A stretch of 64,000 nucleotides of DNA, from positions 3,264,643 to 3,328,642 of the forward strand of contig NZ_CP133261.1 in the NCBI RefSeq assembly GCF_030931715.1, given 5' to 3'. Source of the DNA: Tissierella sp. MB52-C2. GTDB taxonomy: Bacteria > Bacillota > Clostridia > Tissierellales > Tissierellaceae. Positions within the stretch are counted from its first letter, which is position 1. Each line of letters starts with the position of its first letter. Made by a program: the position numbers and the translations under genes. This document shows, piece after piece, positions 1 through 9,568 of the stretch. A model generated the notes under the pieces. That model ran no database searches. It saw only the letters and a list, made by a program, of their open reading frames with translations, and was not told the origin of the DNA.

Positions 1-1937
1 TCTGATAATAGAAAACTTATGACTTGAATCGTTTTCCCTAGACCCATTTCATCGGCTAAAATTCCACCAAATCCATAATTAGTCAATGTTTTTAACCATT
101 TAAATCCAAACTTTTGATAATCTCTTAAATCTGCATTTAAATTTTCTGGTAACTTATATTCTATATCTTCTGGATCATTTATATCTCTAACTAACCTTTT
201 GAAGTCTATATTTTTTTTAATAAACTCAATCCCTCTATTATGGATAAATTTATCTAAATACATTGTCCTATACTTGGGAATTTCCACTGTACCATTTTGA
301 AAACTTCCTACATCTATATCTAAATAATCTAACATATCTACCACATCGTTAAATTCCTTATTATCAAGGGATAAAAAGGAGCCATTCTTCAGTTTATAAT
401 ATCTTTTCTTTTCTTTTAAACCTCTGAAAATCTCCCATAGTTCTTCATTTTCTATACCTTCTATATTAAAATCAAACTGAAGCATATCTAATTTATTATC
501 AAGTCTAACTCTACCTCTGAAACTTTGTGAACTTATGAGCCCAATGCTTTTGAAGCTTTCAGAATAATATATTTCCGAGTGTTTCTGTAGCTCTGGAATA
601 ATATCATTTATAAAGTCAAAAATGTCTTCCTCCTCCTCGAGATAAAAGCCTCCATCTTCAACTTTAAAATCCCCATTCTCTAAAAATGACATTATTATTC
701 TTTCCTTTTCTACATCTCTTAATAGAATTTTATTTGTTTGGGTCTTTATATCCTGAGATGAAAAAGGATTAATATCTATATTCCCATAATTAAATATTAC
801 TTTTCCGAGAATTGTATCTCCCTGTCTATCAAAATATATGCTTGAATGTAGGGGTTCACTTTGGATTGAATCCTCCACAGTTTTATCTATATCTAGATTA
901 GAATATTTTTTAATGATTGGAAGGACTTCAGATACAAAGGTATCCTTTAGCTCCTGCTCTATTCTTATTGTTTCTGTTTTCTTTTTATTTATTTCAATAT
1001 ATATAGGCTTTATAGTATTTGATTGTTGTTCTGATATTTTATGAATATTTCCTTTATAAAAAACATATTTCCAGTCATCAACTAAAGGTATTATATTTAT
1101 ATCATCTGCCTTTAAAAGAAGATCGTTTTTGTCTTTTTCCAGCTTTAAATTTAAGTCTATATCTCTATTAATAATTAATATTTCTTTAAATTCTCTATGA
1201 TTTATTTCTGCATTAAATCTTCTGTTTGCCATTATTTCAAAGAATTTTTCTAGGGATTTTGGACTAAAATTTACTTGACTTCCTTTAAAGGTACTGAAAT
1301 ATTTTGTGCCATAATAGTTTATTTCGTAGTTTTCGTATAATATAGTTAAATAATCTATTAATTCCTTATCCTCATTAGCAAAACAATGAATTTCTGGAGA
1401 ATATATGAAATTCTTTCCAAATTCTATTACCTTTTCTTCGCACATGTCTGATATGAATTTTCCTAGATTCCTAATTACATACAGTTTATCTTCTCCAATT
1501 CGCATTTCCAGACTAGGAATTTCATCTGCAAATTTAAAATTTATTTCTAGGTTTAAAGGTATTTTAGCATTACTTGGTGTTCGTCTATAATGATGAAGTA
1601 TATTTTTTATATCGCCTTCAGATTTTTGTCGTTTTATAGCTCCTGTTTTTTCATAATCCATGATTAATATCAATAAAGCTACTATGTGTTTACAATCTCC
1701 GTAATATTTTTTAAAGGCTTGACAGGTACAGGATGTTCTTTTTATTGAGTGATTGCTATTGAATTCAGCTATTGATTCGTATTTAGAACTGCCGTATACA
1801 TTGGCAACATAATAGTTGTGACTTGGAGTTGACCTTACTTCTCTTACTTTACCAGAATTATAGTATTCCTGTCCTCTTATGAAAGTATCATAAGATTCCA
1901 CTCTATCTATTATTGTTTGATTTGTTACCCTTGACAT
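1..1937 (-). CDS. SWIM zinc-finger / SNF2-family helicase, N-terminal part (runs off the window)
   Basis: The frame opens at an ATG (1935-1937) and stays open to base 1, so about 645 N-terminal residues are present and the C-terminus is missing. Near the N-terminus is a SWIM zinc finger (CTCQAF...GDCKH, roughly residues 65-80). A long middle region matches the helicase-associated part of bacterial SNF2 proteins. At the cut end the reading reaches [17 protein letters not shown], the Walker A (motif I) of SNF2 ATPases. Members are DNA-stimulated translocases of roughly 1000-1100 aa; the cellular role of the bacterial proteins is mostly unknown. It is divergent from the gene at 2127. The family is clear; the target process is not. 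Confidence 0.9.
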   Translation of the reverse strand, partial: MSRVTNQTIIDRVESYDTFIRGQEYYNSGKVREVRSTPSHNYYVANVYGSSKYESIAEFNSNHSIKRTSCTCQAFKKYYGDCKHIVALLILIMDYEKTGAIKRQKSEGDIKNILHHYRRTPSNAKIPLNLEINFKFADEIPSLEMRIGEDKLYVIRNLGKFISDMCEEKVIEFGKNFIYSPEIHCFANEDKELIDYLTILYENYEINYYGTKYFSTFKGSQVNFSPKSLEKFFEIMANRRFNAEINHREFKEILIINRDIDLNLKLEKDKNDLLLKADDINIIPLVDDWKYVFYKGNIHKISEQQSNTIKPIYIEINKKKTETIRIEQELKDTFVSEVLPIIKKYSNLDIDKTVEDSIQSEPLHSSIYFDRQGDTILGKVIFNYGNIDINPFSSQDIKTQTNKILLRDVEKERIIMSFLENGDFKVEDGGFYLEEEEDIFDFINDIIPELQKHSEIYYSESFKSIGLISSQSFRGRVRLDNKLDMLQFDFNIEGIENEELWEIFRGLKEKKRYYKLKNGSFLSLDNKEFNDVVDMLDYLDIDVGSFQNGTVEIPKYRTMYLDKFIHNRGIEFIKKNIDFKRLVRDINDPEDIEYKLPENLNADLRDYQKFGFKWLKTLTNYGFGGILADEMGLGKTIQVISFLLS

Positions 1938-2081
1938 TTATTCACCACCATCTCTAATCCTTAAATATACCTAATTATTTCTTTGCATCACTTCTATTAT
2001 AATGTATTTTGAATGTTTATTCCATATGCTTCACTGTTTAGATAACAAGAAGGAAGGAGAAGATATTTAATACTAATAGGT

Positions 2082-2110
2082 TTGTTTGACTTAGTATGCC
2101 ATGATATAAT
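2082..2110 (+). promoter_or_regulatory. sigma-A type promoter for the YaiI-family gene
   Basis: A -35-like TTGTTT (2082-2087) and a perfect -10 TATAAT (2105-2110) are separated by 17 bp, just upstream of the GAGGTG ribosome site of the gene at 2127. The prediction is from sequence only. Confidence 0.55.
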
Positions 2111-2126
2111 AAGTTGAGGTGAAAAT

Positions 2127-2561
2127 ATGAAAATATTCTTAGATGCAGATGGATGTCCAGTAGTTAGTATAGCAATAGATATTGCTAAAGAATATAAATT
2201 AGAAGTAGTAGTAGTGAAAAACTATGCCCATGAAATCATGGATCCTTATGCAACTATTATTTCAGTAGATATATCTAGAGACAGTGCCGATTTTTATATA
2301 GTAAATAGGATAGCAAAAGATGATATAGTCATTACCCAAGATTATGGATTAGCAGCTATGTGCTTATCTAAAGAAGCCATTCCTATGAATCAAAATGGGT
2401 TAGTATTTACTAGAGAGAATATAGATGGAATGCTTAATCGTAGACATTTACATAAAGAGCTTAGAAAACAAAATAAATATTATGGCAAAGCTAAGAAAAG
2501 ACGCCCTGAGGCTGATATGGAATTTAAGAGAAGATTAAGGGAGTTGTTAGATAAAATGTAA
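2127..2561 (+). CDS. YaiI/YqxD family protein (DUF188)
   Basis: This 144-aa protein begins MKIFLDADGCPV, the hallmark N-terminus of the YaiI/YqxD (DUF188) family, and continues with the conserved ITQDYGLA block and a basic C-terminus. The family belongs to the PIN-like/NYN nuclease superfamily, with the early DADGCP aspartates as likely metal ligands. Its biochemical role has not been settled. The length is typical and complete. The start is supported by GAGGTG seven bases upstream. It is a single-gene unit with its own promoter, and it shares a bidirectional terminator with the convergent gene at 2608. Confidence 0.9.
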   Translation: MKIFLDADGCPVVSIAIDIAKEYKLEVVVVKNYAHEIMDPYATIISVDISRDSADFYIVNRIAKDDIVITQDYGLAAMCLSKEAIPMNQNGLVFTRENIDGMLNRRHLHKELRKQNKYYGKAKKRRPEADMEFKRRLRELLDKM

Positions 2562-2562
2562 A

Positions 2563-2602
2563 AAAGTGATTGTCCCAAAATCAATTTTGAGACAGTCACT
2601 TT
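2563..2602. terminator. bidirectional hairpin terminator
   Basis: The arms AAAGTGATTGTC and GACAGTCACTTT pair with one G-U and flank a short loop, with A-rich and T-rich sides. It sits between the convergent genes ending at 2561 and 2608, so it can serve both. Confidence 0.8.
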
Positions 2603-2607
2603 AAAAT

Positions 2608-3048
2608 CTAATTCTTTGATTTAATTGAAGAAATACAGTGATGTACAATATTTTGAAATACTGTTGCTAATATAAAACAAATGCTTAAAATATAATATGC
2701 ACGGTTTGTCTCTGTACTATGAAAAAGTAAAAAATACAGAACCCATCCATTTACAGCAATAGTTAATATTGTCGCAACTGTATAAGCTTTGGAGCTTATT
2801 CTTATATTACGATAACGTAAATATGAAATAATCATAAGAGCAATAATAATTATTATTGCAATCCATTTTATCTTTGTAATAGATAGCATCTTCTCCCACT
2901 TACTATTAAGATATATAATGTGTCGAAGCATCCCCATACGAGTTTTAGTAAAGTGATGAAATGCATATGCCCCAACTATTGCAACGAACTCCAATATACT
3001 AAATAAAATTATACATATATAGTTTCTCCTATTTTGCAGCCTTGTCAT
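2608..3048 (-). CDS. small integral membrane protein, unknown function
   Basis: A protein of about 146 aa with four hydrophobic segments (roughly residues 10-30, 60-78, 86-107 and 115-134 by eye) and a lysine/serine C-terminus. I do not recognise the family. I chose the ATG at 3048 because an AGGTG sequence lies nine bases upstream; a GTG four codons earlier lacks a good site. The start lies inside the end of the rhodanese gene (20-bp overlap), so the two are probably cotranscribed and translationally coupled. It may be a membrane partner of the lipoprotein, but nothing in the sequence proves this. Confidence 0.6.
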   Translation of the reverse strand: MTRLQNRRNYICIILFSILEFVAIVGAYAFHHFTKTRMGMLRHIIYLNSKWEKMLSITKIKWIAIIIIIALMIISYLRYRNIRISSKAYTVATILTIAVNGWVLYFLLFHSTETNRAYYILSICFILATVFQNIVHHCISSIKSKN

Positions 3049-4123
3049 TTGGAAGATCACCTACTGTTGTGTCAACTACTTCGCCAGTATCTGGATCTCC
3101 AACTTGCACTGGTAAATTATCATTCATTTGCCATTGATACCATCCACCGTCATACATACTCATATTTGTATATCCATTCTCATACATGATTAAAAACGGA
3201 ATAGATGCACGCCAGCCTGTACCACAATAGAAAGAAAGTTCATTATCTAAAGTAAAGTTAAGACCTTTCCAAAGTTCTTTCATTTCATCCATATTAATAT
3301 AAGTTCCGTCTTCATGGGTATAGTCCTCCATGTGATATGGATCGCTGCCTGCCTTGCCCCATACTGCACCTTTAGGCTCACCAGCTTTTTCTATATAAGA
3401 GTAACCGCTAGTTTCACCGATGAATTCTTTATATGAACGAATACTTACTAGACGGAAATTAGCATCGTCTTTCAATTTCTTTTCTGCATCTTCAACCGAT
3501 AGCCAGAATTGTGGATTTACTGGAACTTTTGCACCAAATTCCGTTGCAGGTATTGCAGCATTTGCAGTAGTCTCTAACTCATATCCTGCTTTTGTCCATG
3601 CATCAAGACTACCATCTAATACCTTAACATTATTAACTCCTGCCCAAATATAAGCATATGCTACCCTTGCAGTACCTGAAACATCAGATCCATATAAAAT
3701 AACAACTGTATCCTTTGTAATTCCAAGTTCTAACATTGCTTGTTCTACTTCTTCCGGAGATTTTAAATTCCAATAAGGCTCTCCCTCAATACTTGCAATA
3801 TCCACATGTATAGCACCTGGTAAATGACCAGTATTATAATCTGGACTATCGTTAGCAGTTCCCCAAGAAGCTTCCAAGATTACATAATTCTTTGATTCCT
3901 CTTGCTCTCCATCAATAACACTTTTAACCCATTGAGGAGAAACAAATACTTTCTTTACATCAAGGACTTCAACCTTTGGAGCATCTGCTTCTTCTATATT
4001 TTCATTTGTTGTGTCCTCTCCTGCCAAAGTGTCTTCAGGCTGTTTTGGTTCTTGCTTACATCCTGAAAGCGTTGCCAATACTAACATTCCTACGAGTAAC
4101 AAAACAAAAAACCTTTTTTTCAT
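3029..4123 (-). CDS. two-domain rhodanese (sulfurtransferase) lipoprotein
   Basis: A 364-aa lipoprotein. The signal peptide ends in the lipobox LSGC (Cys about 22), and an acidic linker follows. Two rhodanese domains come next: the first (about 50-185) has ILYGSDVSGTARV where an active-site cysteine would lie, so it is catalytically dead. The second (about 200-340) carries the loop CGTGWRA with the candidate catalytic Cys near residue 300. This inactive/active arrangement is normal for thiosulfate and 3-mercaptopyruvate sulfurtransferases. It should act outside the membrane, passing sulfane sulfur to a thiol acceptor. ATG is preferred over the GTG two codons earlier because AGGAGG is seven bases away. 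It is first in a pair with the membrane protein at 2608. Confidence 0.88.
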   Translation of the reverse strand: MKKRFFVLLLVGMLVLATLSGCKQEPKQPEDTLAGEDTTNENIEEADAPKVEVLDVKKVFVSPQWVKSVIDGEQEESKNYVILEASWGTANDSPDYNTGHLPGAIHVDIASIEGEPYWNLKSPEEVEQAMLELGITKDTVVILYGSDVSGTARVAYAYIWAGVNNVKVLDGSLDAWTKAGYELETTANAAIPATEFGAKVPVNPQFWLSVEDAEKKLKDDANFRLVSIRSYKEFIGETSGYSYIEKAGEPKGAVWGKAGSDPYHMEDYTHEDGTYINMDEMKELWKGLNFTLDNELSFYCGTGWRASIPFLIMYENGYTNMSMYDGGWYQWQMNDNLPVQVGDPDTGEVVDTTVGDLPNDKAAK

Positions 4124-4310
4124 TTTCACGCCTCCTATATATTTTTGTCTAGTACCTCTAAAAATGTAGCACTAATATTTTGTAAAGTCCAATTAATAAA
4201 ATCCATAGGTGGCGATATTAATATAGATAAATGAAATAGTAACTATTATCATCCCATAAGAATACTGGATGGTCTATATTCTTACTTTTTCTTAATATAT
4301 TTAAGGTTTT

Positions 4311-4544
4311 TTATTCCATAATCTCTTCAAACCGATTAATTACATTCCCTTCCCGCTCTATCTTTTCTAAAAACATATCTAATGGTCTGACCCAAATTCC
4401 ATATTCTCCATATAGGGCTTGGTATACAACCATTTCTTCTAAGGTCTCTGAATGCTTTGCTATATGAAGGACTAAATATTCTTTTCCTTTGAAATGTTTA
4501 TATTTTGTATTAGGCTTGATTGTTCTAGTATTTTTATTGTCCAT
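4311..4544 (-). CDS. DUF1653 family protein
   Basis: A 77-aa cytoplasmic protein. The core KYKHFKGKEYLVL, then VVYQALYG and WVRPLDMFLE, is the signature of the small DUF1653 family, which occurs alone or fused to other domains across bacteria. Its function is unknown. It has a GAGGAG site upstream of ATG. It lies between unrelated genes and is probably monocistronic. The stretch 4124-4310 on its downstream side holds no gene I can support. Confidence 0.8.
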   Translation of the reverse strand: MDNKNTRTIKPNTKYKHFKGKEYLVLHIAKHSETLEEMVVYQALYGEYGIWVRPLDMFLEKIEREGNVINRFEEIME

Positions 4545-4591
4545 ATAATGACTCCTCTTCTTTGTGTAATTACATTTTAATTGCTTAGATT

Positions 4592-5062
4592 TTATTCATT
4601 AAACTTCACATTATATTCTCCATCTGTTTTTTCTACAATAACAGTAAAACTGCTTTTCTCTAAAAATTCGTCTGGAACTTTGATCTCTTTCTTTACTAGA
4701 TTATAGAGTAGCTTCTCTATAGATTCTACAGCCTTAGATTCTGTAGCATCAACCTTAGCATTGAGAATTATATCTTTCGTTGGATTTATAATTACCGATA
4801 ATCCCTTTCCTGATAATTTAACTCCTTCCTCTGTGATTATTTCTTCCTTTAGGTAGTTAATATCAGAAGAAATATTAGAGGACAACTCCTTTAATGACAT
4901 ATCAATAAGTGGCTTATCCTTGTATTTAAATTCACTTATCTTAATTTTAACTGTTTCAACGGCATTATCTACTTTCTCACTGGTTTCAGGATTAAACATT
5001 CCCAAAGCATTAAATATCAAAATAAATATAATCCCTATTAATATAAATTTTACAAGCTTCAT
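4592..5062 (-). CDS. membrane-anchored hypothetical protein
   Basis: A protein of about 156 aa with a single N-terminal membrane segment (KFILIGIIFILIFNALGMF) and a soluble, charged extracellular domain. I do not recognise the domain. The start is placed at the ATG preceded by GGGAGG; an upstream TTG overlaps that site and is unlikely. The 5' flank (5063-5357) is very AT-rich and contains one copy of a 43-bp repeat also found near 15.77 kb. Confidence 0.55.
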   Translation of the reverse strand: MKLVKFILIGIIFILIFNALGMFNPETSEKVDNAVETVKIKISEFKYKDKPLIDMSLKELSSNISSDINYLKEEIITEEGVKLSGKGLSVIINPTKDIILNAKVDATESKAVESIEKLLYNLVKKEIKVPDEFLEKSSFTVIVEKTDGEYNVKFNE

Positions 5063-5122
5063 GATTTTGCCTCCCAAAAATTACTGATACCTTCTTATTA
5101 TATTCTATTACCTCCGTATAGT

Positions 5123-5165
5123 CTAATCTACCTCATTTTATCGTATTACCTCTATTATACTATAT
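5123..5165 (-). repeat. 43-bp dispersed repeat, copy A
   Basis: It matches the sequence at about 15766-15808 at 36 of 43 positions by hand alignment, in the same orientation. Read on the minus strand both copies hold the block ATATAGTATAAT, which resembles an extended -10 element, upstream of a minus-strand reading frame. It could be a promoter-bearing mobile remnant or a short insertion-element end. Confidence 0.5.
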
Positions 5166-5308
5166 TACCAAAAATCCACCTATTCTTTTATCTGCTATTT
5201 TGTATTTATTCCCTACTTATCCATTACTTATTATATTATTTCTTGTGCTAGATGTGTACCTTATTAAGATAATGGAAAAATAATGTATAACCAACATACT
5301 TCATACAA

Positions 5309-5347
5309 AAATAACCACCCTGCTGTGAATCACAACAGAGTGGTTAT
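5309..5347 (-). terminator. terminator of the hypB operon
   Basis: An almost perfect hairpin (ATAACCACTCTGTTGT paired with ACAGCAGGGTGGTTAT, minus strand) sits ten bases after the methyltransferase stop codon, followed by a T-rich tail. Confidence 0.8.
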
Positions 5348-5357
5348 CAGTAATTAA

Positions 5358-5951
5358 TTATTTGCATCCAATTATTACAAACATATCCGTACTATCTACT
5401 TCCTTTAGAACTTTCAACCCAGCATCTAAAAAATATTGTCTCATAATTTCCATTGATGGCAAATTGTCTTCTTTTACAGCTTCATCTACTCCTCTATGAA
5501 GATTGTTAATAGACTCCCTGCTCTGAGAATGACAAATAGTGAAGTTACCACCAACTTTTAATTTTTCTGCCATCCTACTAACTGCCTCTGCCTTTCTACA
5601 TTTGAAATGAGGAAACATAGAATAGCAGATAATATGGTCATAGATGTGTTCATCCTCTTTACTCTCGAGTACATCTACACATTCAAAGATGACATTCTCA
5701 TATTTGTTTTTCCTCTGAGCAACCTCAATCATTTTTTCAGCTAGATCAATTGCCTTAATGCAACCTGACTGAGTTACTCTTTGAAATAAACTTGGGATCA
5801 ATACTCCAGTTCCTGTTCCCACATCTAAGACATGACTACCCTTCTTTATATCTATTAGATTCAATATATATTCTACCTTTATCATGTCATGATTACAGAT
5901 TTCATCCCAAGTATCTGCCATATTATTAAAGAAGTCTTTTTGTGACATCAT
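5358..5951 (-). CDS. class I SAM-dependent methyltransferase
   Basis: A protein of about 197 aa with a Rossmann-type methyltransferase fold: motif I VLDVGTGTGVL, an acidic residue at the end of the second strand (KAIDLAEKM), then the motif II/III region DHIICYSMFPHF and LKVGGNFTICH. The substrate cannot be told from sequence. The start is set at the ATG pair preceded by AGGAGGAGGG; a longer upstream frame would run into the previous gene. It is last in the operon that begins with hypB, ten bases after the ECF S gene. This suggests a role tied to metal or cofactor handling, but that is inference. Confidence 0.8.
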   Translation of the reverse strand: MMSQKDFFNNMADTWDEICNHDMIKVEYILNLIDIKKGSHVLDVGTGTGVLIPSLFQRVTQSGCIKAIDLAEKMIEVAQRKNKYENVIFECVDVLESKEDEHIYDHIICYSMFPHFKCRKAEAVSRMAEKLKVGGNFTICHSQSRESINNLHRGVDEAVKEDNLPSMEIMRQYFLDAGLKVLKEVDSTDMFVIIGCK

Positions 5952-5961
5952 TTCCCTCCTC

Positions 5962-6486
5962 CTATGATGCCGTACTCTTAAACTTATTAGTCGATAATAC
6001 AACTATAGGTATTAAGATTAATTGTATTACAATTCCTGGAATCCCTTTAATAATTGCACCTTGTATAAATACAACTGGACTTGGAAGTTGTACTGTAAAG
6101 AATGTTATCAATGCCCATACAGCTATACCAGCCGCTATTCTACCGCATATCATACTAATAATAAGTGATATATAAACATTAAGTTTTAGTTTTCTATAAA
6201 GTAAACTTACCATCGCACTATAAACTGCCAATTCTAGAGCCATATATGGTAGCACTGGGAAAAGTGGCGGCATTCCAGTTAGTAATGAACTTAGAACAGG
6301 AGTCAATATACCTACAGCAATTGCAAAGGGCAATTCTAAAAAGAAACCAGCAATTAATACAGGAATATGCATTGGAAGAAAGACTGGACCCCCTCCCCCA
6401 AACCCGTGAAATATCATAGGTAATATAAGTCCCATAGCTATAAATATTCCTGATAATACTAAATTATTTATTCTTTGATTTTTCAT
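5962..6486 (-). CDS. ECF transporter S (substrate-capture) component
   Basis: A 174-aa very hydrophobic protein with about five or six membrane segments and the block VFLPMHIPVLIAGFFL, typical of a family of S components of energy-coupling-factor transporters. S components bind a vitamin or metal and dock to a shared EcfA/EcfT module, which is not encoded here. The ATG at 6486 has GAGAGG six bases upstream; an upstream TTG has no site. Its position right after hypA, a nickel chaperone, makes nickel or cobalt a reasonable guess. However, the protein lacks the N-terminal metal-binding motif of CbiM/NikM, so the substrate could equally be a vitamin. Confidence 0.75.
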   Translation of the reverse strand: MKNQRINNLVLSGIFIAMGLILPMIFHGFGGGGPVFLPMHIPVLIAGFFLELPFAIAVGILTPVLSSLLTGMPPLFPVLPYMALELAVYSAMVSLLYRKLKLNVYISLIISMICGRIAAGIAVWALITFFTVQLPSPVVFIQGAIIKGIPGIVIQLILIPIVVLSTNKFKSTAS

Positions 6487-6499
6487 AAAATCCTCTCTT

Positions 6500-6841
6500 T
6501 CAATATGCAACAATTTCTTTAATCATAAACTCTTTTCCACTTAGAATCTCTATATCTTCTCCACTACAATAAGGGCAACAATATTTATTCTCAACTAAGT
6601 TAAATACATTGCGGCAGTTTCCACACATTCCATTTGCTGGTAAGATTTCTATTTCAAGCTTTGTGTTCTCAAGGGTGGTTCCATCAACTGCCGCTGGATA
6701 ACAAGCTTCAATATATCTGGGTATCATGGAAGATAATTGTCCTATTTGAAGCACTATAGTATCTATATTTGTTACTCCATTGCTTTTAGCGAAGTTTTCC
6801 ACTGTTTTAACTACTTTAATAACTACACCTAATTCATGCAA
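6500..6841 (-). CDS. hypA: HypA, nickel metallochaperone
   Basis: HypA carries Ni(II) to nickel enzymes together with HypB. Starting at the TTG at 6841 gives a 113-aa protein beginning M-H-E-L-G-V, the canonical nickel-binding N-terminus (Met1-His2-Glu3). AGGAG lies eight bases upstream of this TTG. A GTG three codons earlier would add Ser-Tyr-Leu and destroy the motif, so it is very likely the wrong start. The zinc domain has CGNC and CPYC (with an extra Cys before the second pair). The upstream flavoprotein stop codon overlaps the ribosome site, so expression is tightly coupled. Confidence 0.9.
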   Translation of the reverse strand: MHELGVVIKVVKTVENFAKSNGVTNIDTIVLQIGQLSSMIPRYIEACYPAAVDGTTLENTKLEIEILPANGMCGNCRNVFNLVENKYCCPYCSGEDIEILSGKEFMIKEIVAY

Positions 6842-6852
6842 ATAGCTCACTC

Positions 6853-9549
6853 CTACATATTATGCTTAGTATATATACCCATAGATTTCTTTACCTTATG
6901 AACAACTATTCTGCCCTTACGCTTAATCATATTTTTGACTATTATTGGTTTAAGATCTTCGAAGGATACATTTTCTTCATCATACTTTCTTATAAGAGAT
7001 ATGGCATCAAATTTACATCTTGTGGTACATGCCCCGCATCCTATGCAGGTATATTCATCTACTGTTGTAGCTCCACAGCTTAGGCATCTCTCGGTTTCCT
7101 TCTTTACTTGTTCTTCTGTAAGAGTCTCTCTTAGGTCGTTAAAAGAAGTCTTAGCCTTTGCTCCATCTACATGAGTTGTGCTCTGTCTTGGAGTGTTATC
7201 ATATCCTTCAAGTATTAGATTTTCTTTGTCTAAGGCATGGTATGCTCTTCTATCACGACCAAGTACTAAGCTTTGCCCCGGCTGAACAAAACGATGAATA
7301 GAAATTGCAGCTTCTTTTCCTAGGGCAATGGCATCTATGGCAAATTTAGGACCTGTCATAGCATCTCCACCTGCAAATACATCTGATTCAGCAGTTTGAA
7401 GGGTAAAAGAATCAGCTTTGATAGTCTTATTTGGATTAAGCTCTATTTTAGAATCCTCCAATAGATTTCCCCATTCTATTCCTTGTCCTATGGATAATAA
7501 TATATGGTCTGCTTTTACTGTAATAGTATTATCTTCATCATACTTAGGATTGAACCTCTTATTCTCATCAAATACTGAAATACATTTTTTAAATTCCATA
7601 GCTACTACACGGCCATTTTCCGTAATAATTCTCTTAGGACCCCAGGAATTATTGATTACAATATCCTCTGACTCTGCCTCTTGGACTTCTTCATCTAAGG
7701 CTGGCATTTCTTCTCTACTTTCTAGGCAGAACATATCAACCTTTGATGCTCCTACTCTTGTAGCTGTTCTAGCTACGTCTATAGCAACATTTCCCCCACC
7801 TATGACTATTACATTTCCTTCAAGCTTTACTTCTTTTCTTAGATTTACTTCTCTAAGGAAATCAACTCCTGTAATGACCCCTTCTCCATCTTCTCCTTCA
7901 ATACCTAACTTTCTTCCTGATTGTGCTCCTATTGCAAGATAAAATGCCTTGTATCCTTGTTGTCTTAATTCCTTTAGGCTTATATCCTTTCCTACCTCTA
8001 TACCTGTCTTAAATTCTACACCTAACTCCTTTAAGATGTCAATCTCAGCATTTACTACATTTTTTTCCAATCTATAGGATGGAATCCCGAGAGTAAGCAT
8101 ACCACCTAAAGCATGTTGTTTCTCGAAAACTGTTACTTTGTATCCATCAATAGCTAAATAATATGCACAGGATAAGCCAGAAGGACCTGCTCCTATAACG
8201 GCTATTTTTTTCCCATAATTATGCTTAACCTTTGGTATATAACGATTTGCCGTGTTTAAATCCTGTTCTGCTATAAATTTTTTAATATCATCTATAGCTA
8301 CTGGATCATCTATATCTCCTCTAGTACATACAGATTCACATTTCCTTGGACATATACGTCCACATACTGCAGGAAATGGATTTTCGTTTTTTATCAGCTC
8401 AAGGGCTTCCTTATATTTACCTTGAGAAGCTAACTTAATATAGCCTTGCACAGAAATATGGGCTGGACACTGTGTCTTACAAGGGCTGGTTCCAGTATCC
8501 ACTACATTTTCTCTATTTATACGATAATCTGGATTCCATTTGTCTGAACCCCATTCTGTATTAGATGGGAAATCTATCCTTTGATTTTGTCTAATTGGTG
8601 TTTTAGCACATATTTTTTGCCCTAACTTTAATGCATTTACAGGGCAAACTTGAACACATTCTCCACAGGCAACACATTTGTCCTCATCAATATGAGATAT
8701 ATAATTTGATCTAACCATATCATTATTTAGGAACATCCCTGCAGTCCTTAGAGATAGGCAGCTACATCCGCAACAATTACATATTGCATGAGTCTTTCCA
8801 AATCCATCTAAATTAGGTATTTGATGCATCAAACCATTTTCTTCTGCTCTTTCTATGATTTCGAAGGCTTCTTCTTTAGTTATTTGCTTACCTCTACCTG
8901 TACGAATATAGTATTCCGCCGCATGACCTAATTGAATACACATATCCTCCTTTAAGTGACCGCATCCTTCTCCCATAATTTCCCTAGATGTACGACAGGA
9001 GCAATCAGATACTGAAAATATATCACTGTCATTTAAATATTTTGATACTTCTTCATAAGATGCTCTTCTTGTCTCACCGTCAATGGCTGTTTCAATAGGA
9101 ATAACACGCATTAAACCTTTACCCACTGGAAATGCTCCCGCTGTTTTTGGCCCTCTTACTCTTCCGTAGGCTTCAAAGGCTTCTGCTATTTGAGGATATT
9201 TTTTTACGTTTTCCTTATTGTTTACCATCATTTCCATAACTCCCGGCACCCAAGTATCAAGCCAGTATTTATCTTCTCCATCTATTTTATTTACAAAACA
9301 AGCACCTGCAACTGCTAATTCCCATAAATGTTTTTCTGCATCTTCTACAGATTTTCCACATAAAGCTGCTACTTCCTTTGAACTTTTGGGTTTTCTGAAT
9401 TCTAGGCATAATCCTACTTCTGCCATTTCATCCGTAACTACTGGTTCTAATATCATATATTCAGGGTCATTATAGTTATATGCTGACTTTGAATTAGGTT
9501 TCTTTCTACCAATATGATTTGCTAAATCTAATACTTTTGGCTTTCCCAT
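6853..9549 (-). CDS. multi-cluster iron-sulfur FAD/NAD(P) oxidoreductase (GltD-like core)
   Basis: An 898-aa soluble redox protein. In order: an N-terminal helical region; a Cys-rich domain (CSCR near 183 to CCGCSC near 264); a 2[4Fe-4S]-type segment CVACGECVQVCP (292-302); a GltD N-terminal domain (CKTQCP...CGRICPRKCESVC, 357-408); an FAD-binding fold GAGPSG (453-458); an NAD(P)-binding fold GGGNVAIDVA (584-593); an FAD closing motif VFAGGD; and a C-terminal ferredoxin CLSCGA...CIGCGACTTRC (822-845). It is built like the small subunit of glutamate synthase or NfnB, which move electrons between NAD(P)H and ferredoxin. No catalytic partner is adjacent. Its position between hypB and hypA is the unusual part. 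ATG was chosen over an upstream GTG by ribosome-site spacing. Confidence 0.85.
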   Translation of the reverse strand: MGKPKVLDLANHIGRKKPNSKSAYNYNDPEYMILEPVVTDEMAEVGLCLEFRKPKSSKEVAALCGKSVEDAEKHLWELAVAGACFVNKIDGEDKYWLDTWVPGVMEMMVNNKENVKKYPQIAEAFEAYGRVRGPKTAGAFPVGKGLMRVIPIETAIDGETRRASYEEVSKYLNDSDIFSVSDCSCRTSREIMGEGCGHLKEDMCIQLGHAAEYYIRTGRGKQITKEEAFEIIERAEENGLMHQIPNLDGFGKTHAICNCCGCSCLSLRTAGMFLNNDMVRSNYISHIDEDKCVACGECVQVCPVNALKLGQKICAKTPIRQNQRIDFPSNTEWGSDKWNPDYRINRENVVDTGTSPCKTQCPAHISVQGYIKLASQGKYKEALELIKNENPFPAVCGRICPRKCESVCTRGDIDDPVAIDDIKKFIAEQDLNTANRYIPKVKHNYGKKIAVIGAGPSGLSCAYYLAIDGYKVTVFEKQHALGGMLTLGIPSYRLEKNVVNAEIDILKELGVEFKTGIEVGKDISLKELRQQGYKAFYLAIGAQSGRKLGIEGEDGEGVITGVDFLREVNLRKEVKLEGNVIVIGGGNVAIDVARTATRVGASKVDMFCLESREEMPALDEEVQEAESEDIVINNSWGPKRIITENGRVVAMEFKKCISVFDENKRFNPKYDEDNTITVKADHILLSIGQGIEWGNLLEDSKIELNPNKTIKADSFTLQTAESDVFAGGDAMTGPKFAIDAIALGKEAAISIHRFVQPGQSLVLGRDRRAYHALDKENLILEGYDNTPRQSTTHVDGAKAKTSFNDLRETLTEEQVKKETERCLSCGATTVDEYTCIGCGACTTRCKFDAISLIRKYDEENVSFEDLKPIIVKNMIKRKGRIVVHKVKKSMGIYTKHNM

Positions 9550-9568
9550 AAATCTCACCCCTTAGTTT

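Noticed and set aside
7418-7942. Long open frame on the plus strand, opposite the flavoprotein gene
   Set aside because: It has no ribosome site, its composition is the complement of the conserved GltD-like domain, and the opposite strand encodes clear FAD and NAD(P) motifs.
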